Positions 39,787-49,152 of a DNA stretch of 64,000 nucleotides are shown here, one piece after another (the first letter of the stretch is position 1; each line of letters opens with the position of its first letter). The position numbers and the translations under genes are program-made. The stretch is taken from NCBI RefSeq assembly GCF_001735805.1, contig NZ_CP017248.1, positions 4,030,001 through 4,094,000 of the forward strand, given 5' to 3'. The stretch is from Streptomyces fodineus. Lineage in GTDB: Bacteria > Actinomycetota > Actinomycetes > Streptomycetales > Streptomycetaceae. The notes below the pieces were generated by a model. The model searched no databases and was not told the DNA's origin. It was given only the letters and a program-made list of their open reading frames with translations.

Positions 39787-41187
39787 CTACGGCAGTACCC
39801 GGCACAGCGCGTCCAACGCCCCTGCCCACGCGCTGTCCGGCGGCGTCGCGTAGCCCACGACCAGCGCGTCCAGCGGCTCGGCCACCGCCTCCGGATGGCG
39901 GTGGAAGGCCAGGCCGTTCAGGGCCAGGCCCTGCCAGGCGGCGGCCTGCACCACCGACTGTTCCATGCCCGGCGGCAGGCGCAGGACCGCGTGGAGACCG
40001 GCCGCGATACCGGTGACCGTGACCTCGGGGGCGCGGGCGCCGACGGCGGCGGCGAGCGCGTCGCGGCGGCGCCGGTAGCGCAGGCGGGAGGAGCGGACGT
40101 GACGGTCGTACGCGCCGGAGGTGATGAACTCGGCGAGGGTGAGCTGCTCCAGCGCCCCTGCGGTGTCCGCGCCGCCCTTGGCCGCGGCGGCCTCCTCGGC
40201 GAGGGCCGCCGGCAGCACCATCCAGCCCAGCCGCAGGCCGGGGGCGAGGGACTTGCTGGCGGTGCCGAAGTAGATCACGCGGTCGGGGTCGAAGCCCTGA
40301 AGGGCGCCGACGGGCTGGCGGTCGTAGCGGAACTCGCCGTCGTAGTCGTCCTCCAGGACCAGGCCGCCGGTGCGCCGGGCCCAGTCGATCACGGCGGCCC
40401 GCCGGTCGGGGTGCAGGGGCGTGCCCATGGGGAACTGGTGGGCGGGGGTGAGAAGCACCGCGCCCGCGCCCGTGCCGGTCAACGCCCTTGTGTCCGTGCC
40501 CAGTTCGTCGTACGGAAGGGCCGGTGTGGCCAGTGCGGACTGCTGGAGCAGACCCCGGTACGTGTCGAGCCCGTACGACTCGACCGCCACCGTCCGCACC
40601 CCGCGCGCCCGCAGCAGCGTGCCGACGACGCGCAGGGCGTGGGCGAAGCCCGAGGTGATGAGGACCTGCTCCGGATCGGTGCGTACGCCGCGCACGCGTG
40701 CGAGGTATCCGGCCAGGGCGGTGCGCAGTTCCGGGCGTCCGCGCGGGTCGCCGTAGCCGAGGGCGTGGTAAGGGGCGGTGGTGAGGGCGCGGCGGGCGGC
40801 CTTGAGCCACTCGGTGCGCGGGAAGGCGGCGAGGTCGGGGGTGCCGGGGATGAGGTCGTAGGCGGGGCGTTCGGGTGGCCGGTGCCGGAACGTGGCGCCC
40901 CCGCCGCGAGGCGGCATCGTCGCCAGCTCCGCCACCCGCGTGCCCGAGCCCTGCCGGGCGGTGAGCCAGCCCTCCGCCACCAGGTCCGCGAAGGCCTCCG
41001 CGACGGTGTTGCGGGCGATGCCGAGGTCGGCGGCGAGCGCGCGGGAGGAGGGCAGCCGGGTGCCGGGGGCGAGCCGGCCGGTGCGTACGGCGTCGCGCAG
41101 GGCGTCGGTCAGGCCCCGGCGCAGCCCGCGCGCGGCGGCCGGTTCGAGGTGCAGATCGACACCCAGAGTGGCCCAGGATTCCACCAT
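39787..41187 (-). CDS. MocR/PdxR-type regulator (GntR domain fused to aminotransferase fold)
   Basis: 466 residues. N-terminal winged helix of the GntR class (ALRDAVRTGRLAPGTRLPSSRALAADLGIARNTVAEAFADLVAEGWL), then a class I/II aminotransferase domain with the PLP lysine region YFGTASKSLAPGLRLGWMV. MocR proteins use PLP as effector; this one is divergent from two AhpD-like proteins and a PEP-mutase-like enzyme across 47 bp, so it probably controls that operon. A short element AATGGACCATA lies right at its start and may be part of a binding site. ATG at 41187; no good ribosome site is visible. Confidence 0.9.
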   Translation of the reverse strand: MVESWATLGVDLHLEPAAARGLRRGLTDALRDAVRTGRLAPGTRLPSSRALAADLGIARNTVAEAFADLVAEGWLTARQGSGTRVAELATMPPRGGGATFRHRPPERPAYDLIPGTPDLAAFPRTEWLKAARRALTTAPYHALGYGDPRGRPELRTALAGYLARVRGVRTDPEQVLITSGFAHALRVVGTLLRARGVRTVAVESYGLDTYRGLLQQSALATPALPYDELGTDTRALTGTGAGAVLLTPAHQFPMGTPLHPDRRAAVIDWARRTGGLVLEDDYDGEFRYDRQPVGALQGFDPDRVIYFGTASKSLAPGLRLGWMVLPAALAEEAAAAKGGADTAGALEQLTLAEFITSGAYDRHVRSSRLRYRRRRDALAAAVGARAPEVTVTGIAAGLHAVLRLPPGMEQSVVQAAAWQGLALNGLAFHRHPEAVAEPLDALVVGYATPPDSAWAGALDALCRVLP

Positions 41188-41234
41188 GGAAATGGACCAT
41201 ACTCCTGGGCTGCCTGGCTCCTAGGGTCGAGTAC

Positions 41235-41735
41235 ATGAGCACTGCACAGGAAAACGTCGCATACGCCGCCGAGCAGGCCCCCCGGCTGGCCTGGGCCAAG
41301 CACGCACCCGAGGTCTACAAGGCGATGATCCGGCTGGAGACGGCCGCCAAGCAGGGCCTGGACCCCAAGCTGTACGAGCTGGTGAAGATCCGGGCCTCAC
41401 AGATCAACCACTGCGCCTTCTGCCTCGACATGCACACCAAGGACGCGCTCGCGGCCGGTGAGAGCGTGGAGCGGATCGTGCAGCTCAGCGCGTGGGAGGA
41501 GTCGCGGCACTTCTACACGGAGAAGGAACTGGCGGCCATCGAGCTGACCGAGGCGGTCACCGTGCTCACCGAGGGCTTCGTGCCGGACGAGGTGTACGAG
41601 AAGGCCGCGGGGCACTTCGAGGAGGCCGAGCTGGCCCAGCTGATCGCCGCGATCACGGCGATCAACGCCTGGAACCGGTTCGGTGTGACCACCCGGATGA
41701 CCCCGGGGCACTACCAGCCGGGTCAGCACAAGTGA
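41235..41735 (+). CDS. Carboxymuconolactone decarboxylase/AhpD-like protein (first of two)
   Basis: 166 residues. Contains the AhpD core RASQINHCAFCLDMHTKDAL, whose CxxC and downstream His form the peroxidase-type redox site; also YTEKELAAIELTEAVTVLTEGFVPDEVYE. Such proteins act as antioxidant peroxidases or, without the CxxC chemistry, as decarboxylases; the intact CxxC favours a redox role. ATG at 41235. First gene of a chain in which each start overlaps the previous stop by GTGA. Confidence 0.88.
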   Translation: MSTAQENVAYAAEQAPRLAWAKHAPEVYKAMIRLETAAKQGLDPKLYELVKIRASQINHCAFCLDMHTKDALAAGESVERIVQLSAWEESRHFYTEKELAAIELTEAVTVLTEGFVPDEVYEKAAGHFEEAELAQLIAAITAINAWNRFGVTTRMTPGHYQPGQHK

Positions 41736-42175
41736 GCCGTACACGGCTGCTGGACCGTGCGGTCGGGCAGGCGATGTCCGCGCTCAGCGCGGCGGCGAAA
41801 CGGGGGCTCGGCGATCCGCTCCTCGCCGAGCTGGTCATGATCCGGGCCTCGCAGATCAACCACTGCGCCTTCTGCCTCGACATGCACCTCCGGGCGGCCC
41901 GCGAGAACGGGGAGTCGGAGGACCGCCTCCGGCTCCTGAGCGCCTGGGAGGAGACCGAGGACCTCTACAGCGAACGGGAGCGGGCCGCGCTCGCGCTGAC
42001 CGAGGCGGTCACCGTGCTCACCGACGGCTTTGTGCCGGACGAGGTGTACGAGGGTGCTGCCAAGTACTTCGACGAGGCCGGGCTCGCCCATCTCATCGGC
42101 CTGATCACCGTCATCAACGGCTGGAACCGGATCATGGTCAGCCGTCGCATCCCACCGGGGGGTTACCAGCCGTGA
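41732..42175 (+). CDS. Carboxymuconolactone decarboxylase/AhpD-like protein (second, paralogous)
   Basis: 147 residues, shorter than the first copy at the N-terminus, but with the same RASQINHCAFCLDMHLRAA core and the matching YSERERAALALTEAVTVLTDGFVPDEVYE and LITVINGWNRI. The high similarity suggests tandem duplication. GTG at 41732 overlaps the previous TGA. The two may work as a hetero-oligomer, since AhpD-like proteins form trimers to hexamers; that is inference. Confidence 0.87.
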   Translation: MSRTRLLDRAVGQAMSALSAAAKRGLGDPLLAELVMIRASQINHCAFCLDMHLRAARENGESEDRLRLLSAWEETEDLYSERERAALALTEAVTVLTDGFVPDEVYEGAAKYFDEAGLAHLIGLITVINGWNRIMVSRRIPPGGYQP

Positions 42176-42894
42176 CCAAGATCGATGTCTTCCGTGCGCT
42201 GCATCGCAAGCGCGCCCAGGGCGACCCGCTCGTGCTCCCCGGGCCCTGGGACGCCGCCACCGCGCGCGTGTTCGCCGAGGCCGGGTTCCCGGCGCTGGCC
42301 ACGCCGAGCGCCGGGGTGGCCGCCTCGCTCGGGTACGCGGACGGGGCCACCCCGGCCGACGAGATGTTCGCCGCGGTCGCCCGGATCGCGCGGGCGGTGG
42401 ACGTGCCGGTGTCCGCGGACATCGAGGACGGGTACGGCCTCGCGCCGAAGGAGCTGGTGGAACGGCTGCTGGAGGCGGGTGCCGTCGGCTGCAACCTCGA
42501 GGACTCGAACGGGGGTGCCCTCAAGGACCCGCACGAGCAGGCCGAGTTCCTCGCCGAGGTCCGCTCGGCCGCCGCGGACCGGCTGTTCGTCAACGCCCGC
42601 GTCGATGTCTTCGTCCACGGCGACGGCGACCCCGAACGGGCCATCGAGCGGGCCGCGTTGTACGTGGCGGCGGGCGCGGACTGCGTCTATCCGATCCTCG
42701 CCCCCACCGCCGTACTCCCCCTGCTGCGGGCCGGGATCCAGGGCCCCATCAACATGCTGGCCCGCCTGGACGGCGAGGGCCCCTCGCCCGCCGGACTCGG
42801 CGAACTCGGGGCCACCCGCGTGACGTTCGGGTCGGGACTCCAGCGACGGGCGACGGCCGCCGTCCAGGAGATCGCCGACGCCCTCAAGGGATGA
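42172..42894 (+). CDS. Isocitrate lyase/PEP mutase family protein
   Basis: 240 residues of the PEP mutase/isocitrate lyase superfamily. LVLPGPWDAATARVFAEAGFPALATPSAGVAASLGYADG at the start, the metal-binding SADIEDGYG (about residues 83-91), VGCNLEDSNGG, and FVNARVDVF. Short members such as this typically cleave C-C or C-P bonds of 2-methylisocitrate-like or oxaloacetate-like acids; it lacks the KKCGH loop of true isocitrate lyase. GTG at 42172 overlaps the previous stop; third gene of the MocR-linked operon. Its partner substrate is unknown. Confidence 0.85.
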   Translation: MTKIDVFRALHRKRAQGDPLVLPGPWDAATARVFAEAGFPALATPSAGVAASLGYADGATPADEMFAAVARIARAVDVPVSADIEDGYGLAPKELVERLLEAGAVGCNLEDSNGGALKDPHEQAEFLAEVRSAAADRLFVNARVDVFVHGDGDPERAIERAALYVAAGADCVYPILAPTAVLPLLRAGIQGPINMLARLDGEGPSPAGLGELGATRVTFGSGLQRRATAAVQEIADALKG

Positions 42895-42900
42895 GGACGT

Positions 42901-43854
42901 TCAGGACAGCCACCGCTTCCACACGTCGGGGTGGCTGTCCACCCACTTCTTCGCCGCGTCCTGGGGGGACAGCTTCTGGTCGGCGATCATCAGGGAGACC
43001 TGGTTCTGGTCCTCGGTCGTCCACTGGAACTTCTTCAGGAAGGCCGCCGCCTTGCCGCCGGACTTGGCGAAGCCGGCGTTGAGGTACTTCTGCAGCGGGG
43101 TGTGCGGGTAGGCGCAGGCGACCTTCGTCAAGTCCGCGTCGCAGCCGTCCTTGTACGGCGGCAGCTTGACCTCTGTCATGGGGACCTTCTTGAACAGCCA
43201 CTGGGGCGAGTACCAGTACGTCAGGAAGGGCTTGTGCTGCTTGGCGAACTGTTTCATCTGGGTGATCTGGGCGGCCTCGGAGCCGGCGAAGACGACCTGG
43301 TAGTTCAGCTTCAGGTTGTTCACCAGGGCCTTGTCGTTGGTGACGTACGACGGGGAGCCGTCCATCAGCTGGCCCTTGCCGCCGCTCTCCGCGGTGCGGA
43401 AGAGCGAGGCGTACTTGTTGAGGTTCCTCCAGTCGGTGATGTCCGGGTGCTGCTTGGCCAGGTACGTCGGCACGAACCAGCCGATGTGGCCGGTCACCCC
43501 GAGGTCGCCGGCGTGCGCGATCGTCTTCTTGTCCTCGACGTACCGCTTCTCCTGGTCCGGGTGGCCCCAGTCCTCCAGGATCGCGTCGACCCGGCCCTGG
43601 CTGAGCGCGTCCCAGGCGGGCACCTCGTCGACCTGGACGGTGTCGACGCGGTAGCCCAGCTTGTGCTCCAGCAGGTACTGGGCGACGGCCACGTTGGACT
43701 GTGCGCCCACCCAGGACTGCACGGACAGGGTCACGGACTTCGTGCCCTGGGCGTTGGCGAAGGGCGACGCCTGCTTGGTCATGTCGGCGGCGCCGCAGCC
43801 GGTCACGGTCAGCAGCAACAGCGAGCCCGCCGCGAGTGTCGTACGTACGCGCAT
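42901..43854 (-). CDS. Glycine betaine/proline-type ABC transporter solute-binding protein
   Basis: 317-residue lipoprotein (lipobox TVTGC, Cys about residue 20) of the OpuAC family (PF04069). Binding-site features: SVQSWVGAQSNVAVAQYLLEHKLGYRVDTVQ, VDAILEDWGHPDQEKRYV and FLTYWYSPQWLF, rich in Trp/Tyr for a quaternary ammonium cage. Last gene of the operon ATPase-permease-receptor, starting one base after the permease stop. It captures betaine, choline or carnitine from outside; which one cannot be told from sequence. Confidence 0.9.
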   Translation of the reverse strand: MRVRTTLAAGSLLLLTVTGCGAADMTKQASPFANAQGTKSVTLSVQSWVGAQSNVAVAQYLLEHKLGYRVDTVQVDEVPAWDALSQGRVDAILEDWGHPDQEKRYVEDKKTIAHAGDLGVTGHIGWFVPTYLAKQHPDITDWRNLNKYASLFRTAESGGKGQLMDGSPSYVTNDKALVNNLKLNYQVVFAGSEAAQITQMKQFAKQHKPFLTYWYSPQWLFKKVPMTEVKLPPYKDGCDADLTKVACAYPHTPLQKYLNAGFAKSGGKAAAFLKKFQWTTEDQNQVSLMIADQKLSPQDAAKKWVDSHPDVWKRWLS

Positions 43855-43855
43855 G

Positions 43856-45793
43856 TCAGGCTCCCTTCTTCGCGCGTCGTTCGGTCGGCTGGGTCACCCG
43901 GTCGAGCATCAGGCCCAGGCAGACGATCCCGGCACCGGCCACCAGGCCGGTCGCCAGGTCGCCCTGGGCGAGGCCGAAGACGACGCTGTAGCCGAGGGCG
44001 CCACCGCCGACCAGGCCGCCGACGATGACGACGGCGAGGACCAGGACCACGCCCTGGTTGACGGCGAGCAGCAACGACCGCTTGGCCAGCGGGAGCTGGA
44101 TCTGCCACAGCTGCTGGCGGCCGGTCGCGCCGAGCGAGCGCGCCGACTCCAGCGCGGCCGGGTCGACCTGGCGCAGGCCCTGCGCGGTGATCCGGACGAC
44201 GGCGGGCAGCGCGTAGACGACGGCCGCGGCGACGGCCGGGGCACGGCCGACGCCGAACAGGGCGACGACCGGAATCAGGTACACGAACTGCGGCATGGTC
44301 TGGAACACGTCCAGGACCGGGCGCAGGGCGCGTTCGACGCGGTCGCTGCGGGCGGCGGCGATACCGGTCGCGACCCCGAGGACCAGGGTGACGGCGACCG
44401 CGGCCAGCACCTGCGAGAGCGTGTCGAGGGCCGGCTCCCAGACCCCGAGCACGCCGATCGCGGCCATGGCGAGGACCGCGGTCAGGGCGGTGCGCCAGGT
44501 GCCGATCGACCAGGCCAGGGCGGCGACGATCAGCAGCACCGACCACCAGGGCAGCCACTGCAGGCCGCCGCGTACGGGGTCCAGGACCCAGGTGGTGAAG
44601 TGGCCCGCCCAGTCGGCTGTACCGCCGACGACCGGGACGCCGGAGTAGAGGTGGTTCGTCATCCAGTCGACGGCACGGTTGACCGGTTCGGCGATGTCCA
44701 GGGTCCAGCCGGTGGGCCAGTCGAGGCCGTGCAGGAGGCGGGTGGCCAGGGCGGCGGCCACGGTGACGGCGAGGGCGTAGGCCCAGCCGATGGTCTTCGG
44801 GCGCGTGGTGCCGTCGCCCGCGGCTGCGGTCACGCGGTCGAGGATGATCGCGAGCAGCACGATCGGGATGCCGGCCGCGAGGGCCTGGCCCACGTCGACC
44901 GAGGCGAGCGCCTGGTAGACGCGGTCGCCGAGGCCGCCGGCGCCGATCACCGAGGCGATGACGGCCATGGACAGCGCCATCATGATCGTCTGGTTGAGGC
45001 CGAGGAGCAGTTCCCCCCGGGCCAGCGGGATACGGGCGGTCAGCAGCCGCTGGCGGCGGGTCGCGCCGAGCGACTCCACGGCCTCCAGGACCTCGGGGTC
45101 GGCGCCGCGCAGGCCGAGCGCGGTGAGGCGGGCCATCGGCGGGGCGGCGTAGACGACGGTGGCGAGGACGGCCGCGGGGACGCCGATGCCGAAGACCAGG
45201 ACGACGGGGAGGAGGTAGGCGAAGGCCGGGAGCACCTGCATGGTGTCCAGGACCGGGCGCAGGGCGCGGTCCAGGCGGTCGGAGAGACCGGCGGCGAGGC
45301 CGAGCAGGGCGCCGACGACCACGGAGGCGAGGACCGCGACCACCATGAGCGCGAGGGTCTGCATGGTGGGGACCCACATGCCGAGTGCTCCGCAGGCCAG
45401 GAAGGCGATCGCCGTGCCGGCGGCCAGGCGGACGCCGGCCACCCGCCAGGCCACCAGGGCGCCGAAGACCGTGACGCCGGCCCAGCCCGCGGCGAGCAGG
45501 GTGAGGTAGACGGCCCGTACGGCCAGGACGACGGCGTTGCTGACGTAGCCGAAGAAGTACAGGAACAGGGGGTGGGTGTCCCGGTTGTCGATCACCCAGT
45601 TACTGGCCGAGGTGAGGGGCTTGGTGAGGCTTACCGTCAGGTCGTGGGGCCAGCCGGCGCCGGGCCAGTGGGTGGCGGCCCAGGGGGCCAGGACCGCGGC
45701 GACGAGGGCCAGCAGGAGGAGTTTGCCCGCGGTACGGCTCTTCAGCACGCGGGGCTTGCCGGTACTGGAGGTCGGCAGACTGAGCGTAGCCAT
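43856..45793 (-). CDS. Fused double permease of the betaine ABC transporter
   Basis: 645 residues, about twice the size of ProW. The two halves each carry a full BPD_transp_1 domain with an EAA loop: ESLGATRRQRLLTARIPLA in the first and RSLGATGRQQLWQIQLPLA in the second; both contain RALRPVLD just before the FQTMP/MQVLP segment. The protein therefore supplies both transmembrane halves in one chain. Start ATG overlaps the ATPase stop as TGATG. Works with the ATPase and binding protein encoded on either side. Confidence 0.93.
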   Translation of the reverse strand: MATLSLPTSSTGKPRVLKSRTAGKLLLLALVAAVLAPWAATHWPGAGWPHDLTVSLTKPLTSASNWVIDNRDTHPLFLYFFGYVSNAVVLAVRAVYLTLLAAGWAGVTVFGALVAWRVAGVRLAAGTAIAFLACGALGMWVPTMQTLALMVVAVLASVVVGALLGLAAGLSDRLDRALRPVLDTMQVLPAFAYLLPVVLVFGIGVPAAVLATVVYAAPPMARLTALGLRGADPEVLEAVESLGATRRQRLLTARIPLARGELLLGLNQTIMMALSMAVIASVIGAGGLGDRVYQALASVDVGQALAAGIPIVLLAIILDRVTAAAGDGTTRPKTIGWAYALAVTVAAALATRLLHGLDWPTGWTLDIAEPVNRAVDWMTNHLYSGVPVVGGTADWAGHFTTWVLDPVRGGLQWLPWWSVLLIVAALAWSIGTWRTALTAVLAMAAIGVLGVWEPALDTLSQVLAAVAVTLVLGVATGIAAARSDRVERALRPVLDVFQTMPQFVYLIPVVALFGVGRAPAVAAAVVYALPAVVRITAQGLRQVDPAALESARSLGATGRQQLWQIQLPLAKRSLLLAVNQGVVLVLAVVIVGGLVGGGALGYSVVFGLAQGDLATGLVAGAGIVCLGLMLDRVTQPTERRAKKGA

Positions 45794-47583
45794 CAGACGG
45801 CCTCCGGGCTGGTGCGGGGACCGGGGGGTGTCGCTTGCCCGCTCTGCCCGGCTGCCGCCCCCTTCGGGACGCCCGCCACCCCAGCGGCCCGACTGCCCGC
45901 GGGTGCGGTGGGGTCGTCGGTGTCCGCGGGTGCGGGTGCATCGTCGGCGTCTGTGGGTGCGGCGGCAGCGGCGTCCGCGGGGGCGGGTGCGGGGGCGTCC
46001 GCGGGTGCGGAGGCGGCGGCGTCCGCCGCAACGCGGGTGTCAGTGTCCGCAGCAGCGGCAGCGGGCACGGCGGCACCCAGGTCCGCGGGCGAGCCGGCAT
46101 CGGCGTCAGCGGCATCGTCCACCGCAGCGGGGGTGTCGGCGGCAGCGGGCACCGTGGCGCCCGGGTCCGCAGGCGAACCGGCCGCGGCGTCCGCGGGCAC
46201 GGCGGCAGCGGCGTCCGCCGCAACGCGGGTGTCGGCGTCCGCAGCAGCGGCAGCGGGCACGGCGGCACCCAGGTCCGCAGGCGAACCGGCATCGGCGTCA
46301 GCGGCGTCCGCAGGTGCGGGGGTCTCCGCGTCCGCCGCAGTGACGGTGTCGGCGCCCGTGGCAGCGGCGGCAGCGTCGTCCACCGCAGCGGGGGTGTCGG
46401 CGGCAGCGGGGGCGTCGTCGGCAGCGGGCACGGCGGCGCCCGGGGCCGCGGGCGCACCGGCAGCGGTGTCCGCCGCAACGGCTGTGGCGGCATTCGCGGC
46501 AGCGGGGGCCGCGGTGGTTGCGGTGGGTATGCCTGCGACCACGCCGAGGAGGCGTTCGTGGTCCACCACTCCCAGGCAGCGGTCGTCCTCCACCACGCAG
46601 GCGGGGGCGCCGAGGCCGGCCACCGTCTTGATCGCGTCGGCCACCACGGCGTTCGGAGAGAGCGCCCCGGGGTGCTCGGGGCCGTCGCAGGCGCCCGGTT
46701 TCATGGCCGTACGCACGGTCATGACGTGCTCGCGGGGGACCTCCCGGACGAACTCGCGGACGTAGTCGTCGGCCGGGGAGCCGACGATTTCCTCCGGGGT
46801 GCCGAGCTGGACGACCTGGCCGTCGCGCATCAGGGCGATGCGGTCGCCCAGCTTGAGGGCCTCGGACAGGTCGTGGGTGATGAAGACCATCGTGCGGCCC
46901 TCCTCGCGGTGCAGGCGGGCCACCTCGTCCTGCATATCGCGCCGGATGAGCGGGTCCAGGGCACTGAACGGCTCGTCGAACAGCAACACCTCGGGGTCCA
47001 CGGCCAGGGCACGGGCCAGGCCCACTCGCTGGCGCTGGCCGCCGGACAGCTGGGCGGGGCGGCGGTGTTCCATGCCCTCCAGGCCGACCTTGGCGACGAC
47101 CTGGGCGGCCCGTTCGCGCCGCTCGGCCTTGCCGATGCCCTGGATCTCCAGGCCGTAGGCCACATTGTCGAGGACCGTGCGGTGCGGGAGCAGGCCGAAG
47201 TGCTGGAAGACCATGGCGGCCCGGTGCCGGCGCAGTTCGCGCAGGCGGGCCTTGTCCATCGCGCGGACGTCCTCGCCGTCGATGGAGATGCTGCCGGCCG
47301 TCGGTTCGATCAGGCGGGTCAGGCAGCGGACCAGGGTGGACTTGCCGGAGCCCGACAGGCCCATCACCACGAAGACCTCGCCCTTGCGGACGTCGAAGGA
47401 GACGTCACGCACGGCCGCCGTACAGCCCGTTCGGGCGCGCAGGTCGGCGGGGTCGAGCGCGCCGAGTTCCGGGTCGGCGGGGATACGCTCCGGCTTCGGT
47501 CCGAAGACCTTCCACAGGCCGGAGACCGAGAAGACGGGGGTGCTGGTGGTGGGCGGCTTACGGGTGGGGACGGTGAGAGTCAT
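45793..47583 (-). CDS. Betaine/proline ABC transporter ATPase with CBS-like region and long Ala-Asp-Pro tail
   Basis: 596 residues, about 400 expected. Residues 1-350 are a ProV/OpuAA-type ATPase: Walker A GLSGSGKST, signature LSGGQRQRV, Walker B VLLFDEPFSALDPL and switch His in FITHDL. A short CBS-like region follows (MTVRTAMKPG... ACVVEDDRCLGVVDHERLLGVV), which senses ionic strength in relatives. The last about 230 residues are an Ala/Asp/Pro/Thr-rich tail with two near-identical 64-codon blocks (DAGSPADLGAAVPAAAAAD and so on). That tail is unusual for the family and its role is unknown. Start ATG overlaps the GMC oxidoreductase TGA. Confidence 0.92.
   Translation of the reverse strand: MTLTVPTRKPPTTSTPVFSVSGLWKVFGPKPERIPADPELGALDPADLRARTGCTAAVRDVSFDVRKGEVFVVMGLSGSGKSTLVRCLTRLIEPTAGSISIDGEDVRAMDKARLRELRRHRAAMVFQHFGLLPHRTVLDNVAYGLEIQGIGKAERRERAAQVVAKVGLEGMEHRRPAQLSGGQRQRVGLARALAVDPEVLLFDEPFSALDPLIRRDMQDEVARLHREEGRTMVFITHDLSEALKLGDRIALMRDGQVVQLGTPEEIVGSPADDYVREFVREVPREHVMTVRTAMKPGACDGPEHPGALSPNAVVADAIKTVAGLGAPACVVEDDRCLGVVDHERLLGVVAGIPTATTAAPAAANAATAVAADTAAGAPAAPGAAVPAADDAPAAADTPAAVDDAAAAATGADTVTAADAETPAPADAADADAGSPADLGAAVPAAAAADADTRVAADAAAAVPADAAAGSPADPGATVPAAADTPAAVDDAADADAGSPADLGAAVPAAAAADTDTRVAADAAASAPADAPAPAPADAAAAAPTDADDAPAPADTDDPTAPAGSRAAGVAGVPKGAAAGQSGQATPPGPRTSPEAV
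46021..46306. repeat. 64-codon duplication in the ATPase tail
   Basis: The stretch beginning GTCCGCCGCAACGCGGGTGT at 46021 recurs at 46213, 192 bp (64 codons) away, with only a few changes over about 90 bp. It extends the Ala-Asp-rich tail in frame. Slippage or unequal recombination could change its length. Confidence 0.85.
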
Positions 47584-49115
47584 CGGGCGTCGGCTCCGAT
47601 CAGGTCGACGGCTTTCTCCCCGACCATGAGCACACCGATCATCGGGTTCACGGCGGTCATGGTCGGGAAGACGGAAGCGTCGGCGATGCGTATGCCGTCG
47701 AGACCACGGATCTTCAACTCCGGGTCGACCACGGCGAGTTCGTTGTCGGCGGCGCCCATCTTGCAGGTGCCGGCCGGGTGGTAGACGGTGTGCGCGACCT
47801 TGCGGGCGTACTCACCGAGTTCGGCGTCGCCCTGGACGTCCGGGCCGGGGCAGACCTCGCGCTTGAGCCAGCCCGCGAGCGGCTCGGTCCTGGCGATCTC
47901 GCGTGCGATGCGGATGCCGTCGACGAGGGTCCGGCCGTCGTAGTCGTCCTCGTCGGTGAAGTACCGGAAGTCCAGGGCGGGCTTCACGGACGGGTCGGCG
48001 CTGGTGAGGTACAGGCGGCCACGGGACCTGGGCTTGGGGATGTTCGGGGTCATCGAGACGCCGTACGACGGGCGTTCGTACCCGAGCCGCTCCGGGTTGT
48101 CCGTGAACGGGACCTGGTAGAAGTGGAACATCAGGTCCGGGCCCGGGCTTTCGGGGTCGCGGCGGACGAACAGGCCCGCGTCGGAGTCCATCGCGGAGTT
48201 CTCCGGGATCGGGCCGTGGGTCTCCCAGACGATGACCGACTCGGGGTGGTCCAGCAGGTTCTCGCCGACGCCCGGCAGGTCGTGGACGACCGGGATGCCC
48301 AGCTCTTCGAGGTCCCCCCGGGGCCCGATGCCCGAGTGCAGCAGCAGGCGGGGCGAATCCACGGCGCCGGCGCACAGCACGACCTCGCTCCGGGCCCGTA
48401 TCAGCAGTTCCTCGCCGTCCTTGGTGCGCACGTGGACGCCCTCGGCGCGGGAGCCGTTCAGCTTCAGCTTGTGGGCCCAGGTCTCCAGCAGGATGGTGAG
48501 GTTGGGGCGTTCGTCCATCACCGGGTGCAGGTAGGCCACCGAGGCCGAGGAGCGTTTGTTGTTCTCCGGGTGGTAGGCGAGGTCGAAGAAGCCGACGCCC
48601 TCGGTGAACGGCTTCTTGTTGAAGCCCTCGACGCGGGGGACCGCGAGCGCCGACTGGGCGGCGTCGACGAAGTCGCGGGCGATGGCGTTGCGGTCCTTCT
48701 CGTCGACGGAGACGATGTTGTTCTTCAGGCGGGCGAAGTAGGCCTCCATCGGGACGGCGCCCCAGCCCTTGGCACCGGCCTCCTCCCACTCGTCCCAGTC
48801 GGACGGCAGCGGCTTGAAGGAGATGAGGGTGTTGTGCGAGGAGCAGCCGCCGAGGACGCGGGCGCGGCTGTGCCGGATGTGGGAGTTGCCGCGCGGCTGC
48901 TCGACCGTCGGGTAGTCGTAGTCGAGTTCGCCGCCGAGCAGGCCCATCCAGCGGCGCAGGGTGAGCACGTCGTCGCGGCCGACGTCGCTCGGGCCGCCCT
49001 CGATGACGGCGACGGTGACGTCCGGGTTCTCGGTGAGGCGGGAGGCGATGACGGAGCCTGCCGTGCCGCCGCCGATGACGACATAGTCGTACACGTGGGG
49101 GGAGGTATCGGGCAT
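47580..49115 (-). CDS. betA: GMC oxidoreductase, probable choline dehydrogenase
   Basis: 511 residues. FAD motif YDYVVIGGGTAGSVIASRL at the N-terminus, ARVLGGCSSHN and the HTVYHPAGTCKMG and TAVNPMIG motifs that carry the active-site His and Asn. Oxidises choline to betaine aldehyde, the first step of glycine betaine synthesis. The identity as BetA rests on the neighbours (betaine aldehyde dehydrogenase and betaine transporter in one operon); the GMC family alone also includes other alcohol oxidases. It overlaps the ATPase start by ATGA. ATG at 49115 has GGAG at wide spacing. Confidence 0.83.
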   Translation of the reverse strand: MPDTSPHVYDYVVIGGGTAGSVIASRLTENPDVTVAVIEGGPSDVGRDDVLTLRRWMGLLGGELDYDYPTVEQPRGNSHIRHSRARVLGGCSSHNTLISFKPLPSDWDEWEEAGAKGWGAVPMEAYFARLKNNIVSVDEKDRNAIARDFVDAAQSALAVPRVEGFNKKPFTEGVGFFDLAYHPENNKRSSASVAYLHPVMDERPNLTILLETWAHKLKLNGSRAEGVHVRTKDGEELLIRARSEVVLCAGAVDSPRLLLHSGIGPRGDLEELGIPVVHDLPGVGENLLDHPESVIVWETHGPIPENSAMDSDAGLFVRRDPESPGPDLMFHFYQVPFTDNPERLGYERPSYGVSMTPNIPKPRSRGRLYLTSADPSVKPALDFRYFTDEDDYDGRTLVDGIRIAREIARTEPLAGWLKREVCPGPDVQGDAELGEYARKVAHTVYHPAGTCKMGAADNELAVVDPELKIRGLDGIRIADASVFPTMTAVNPMIGVLMVGEKAVDLIGADAR

Positions 49116-49152
49116 GGGGGGTACTACTCCAGGGTGTTGAACGAGAGAGGAC

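Noticed and set aside
43661..46765. 1034-codon open frame on the + strand across the betaine permease and ATPase genes
   Set aside because: Antisense to three real genes; its repeats only mirror the ATPase tail.
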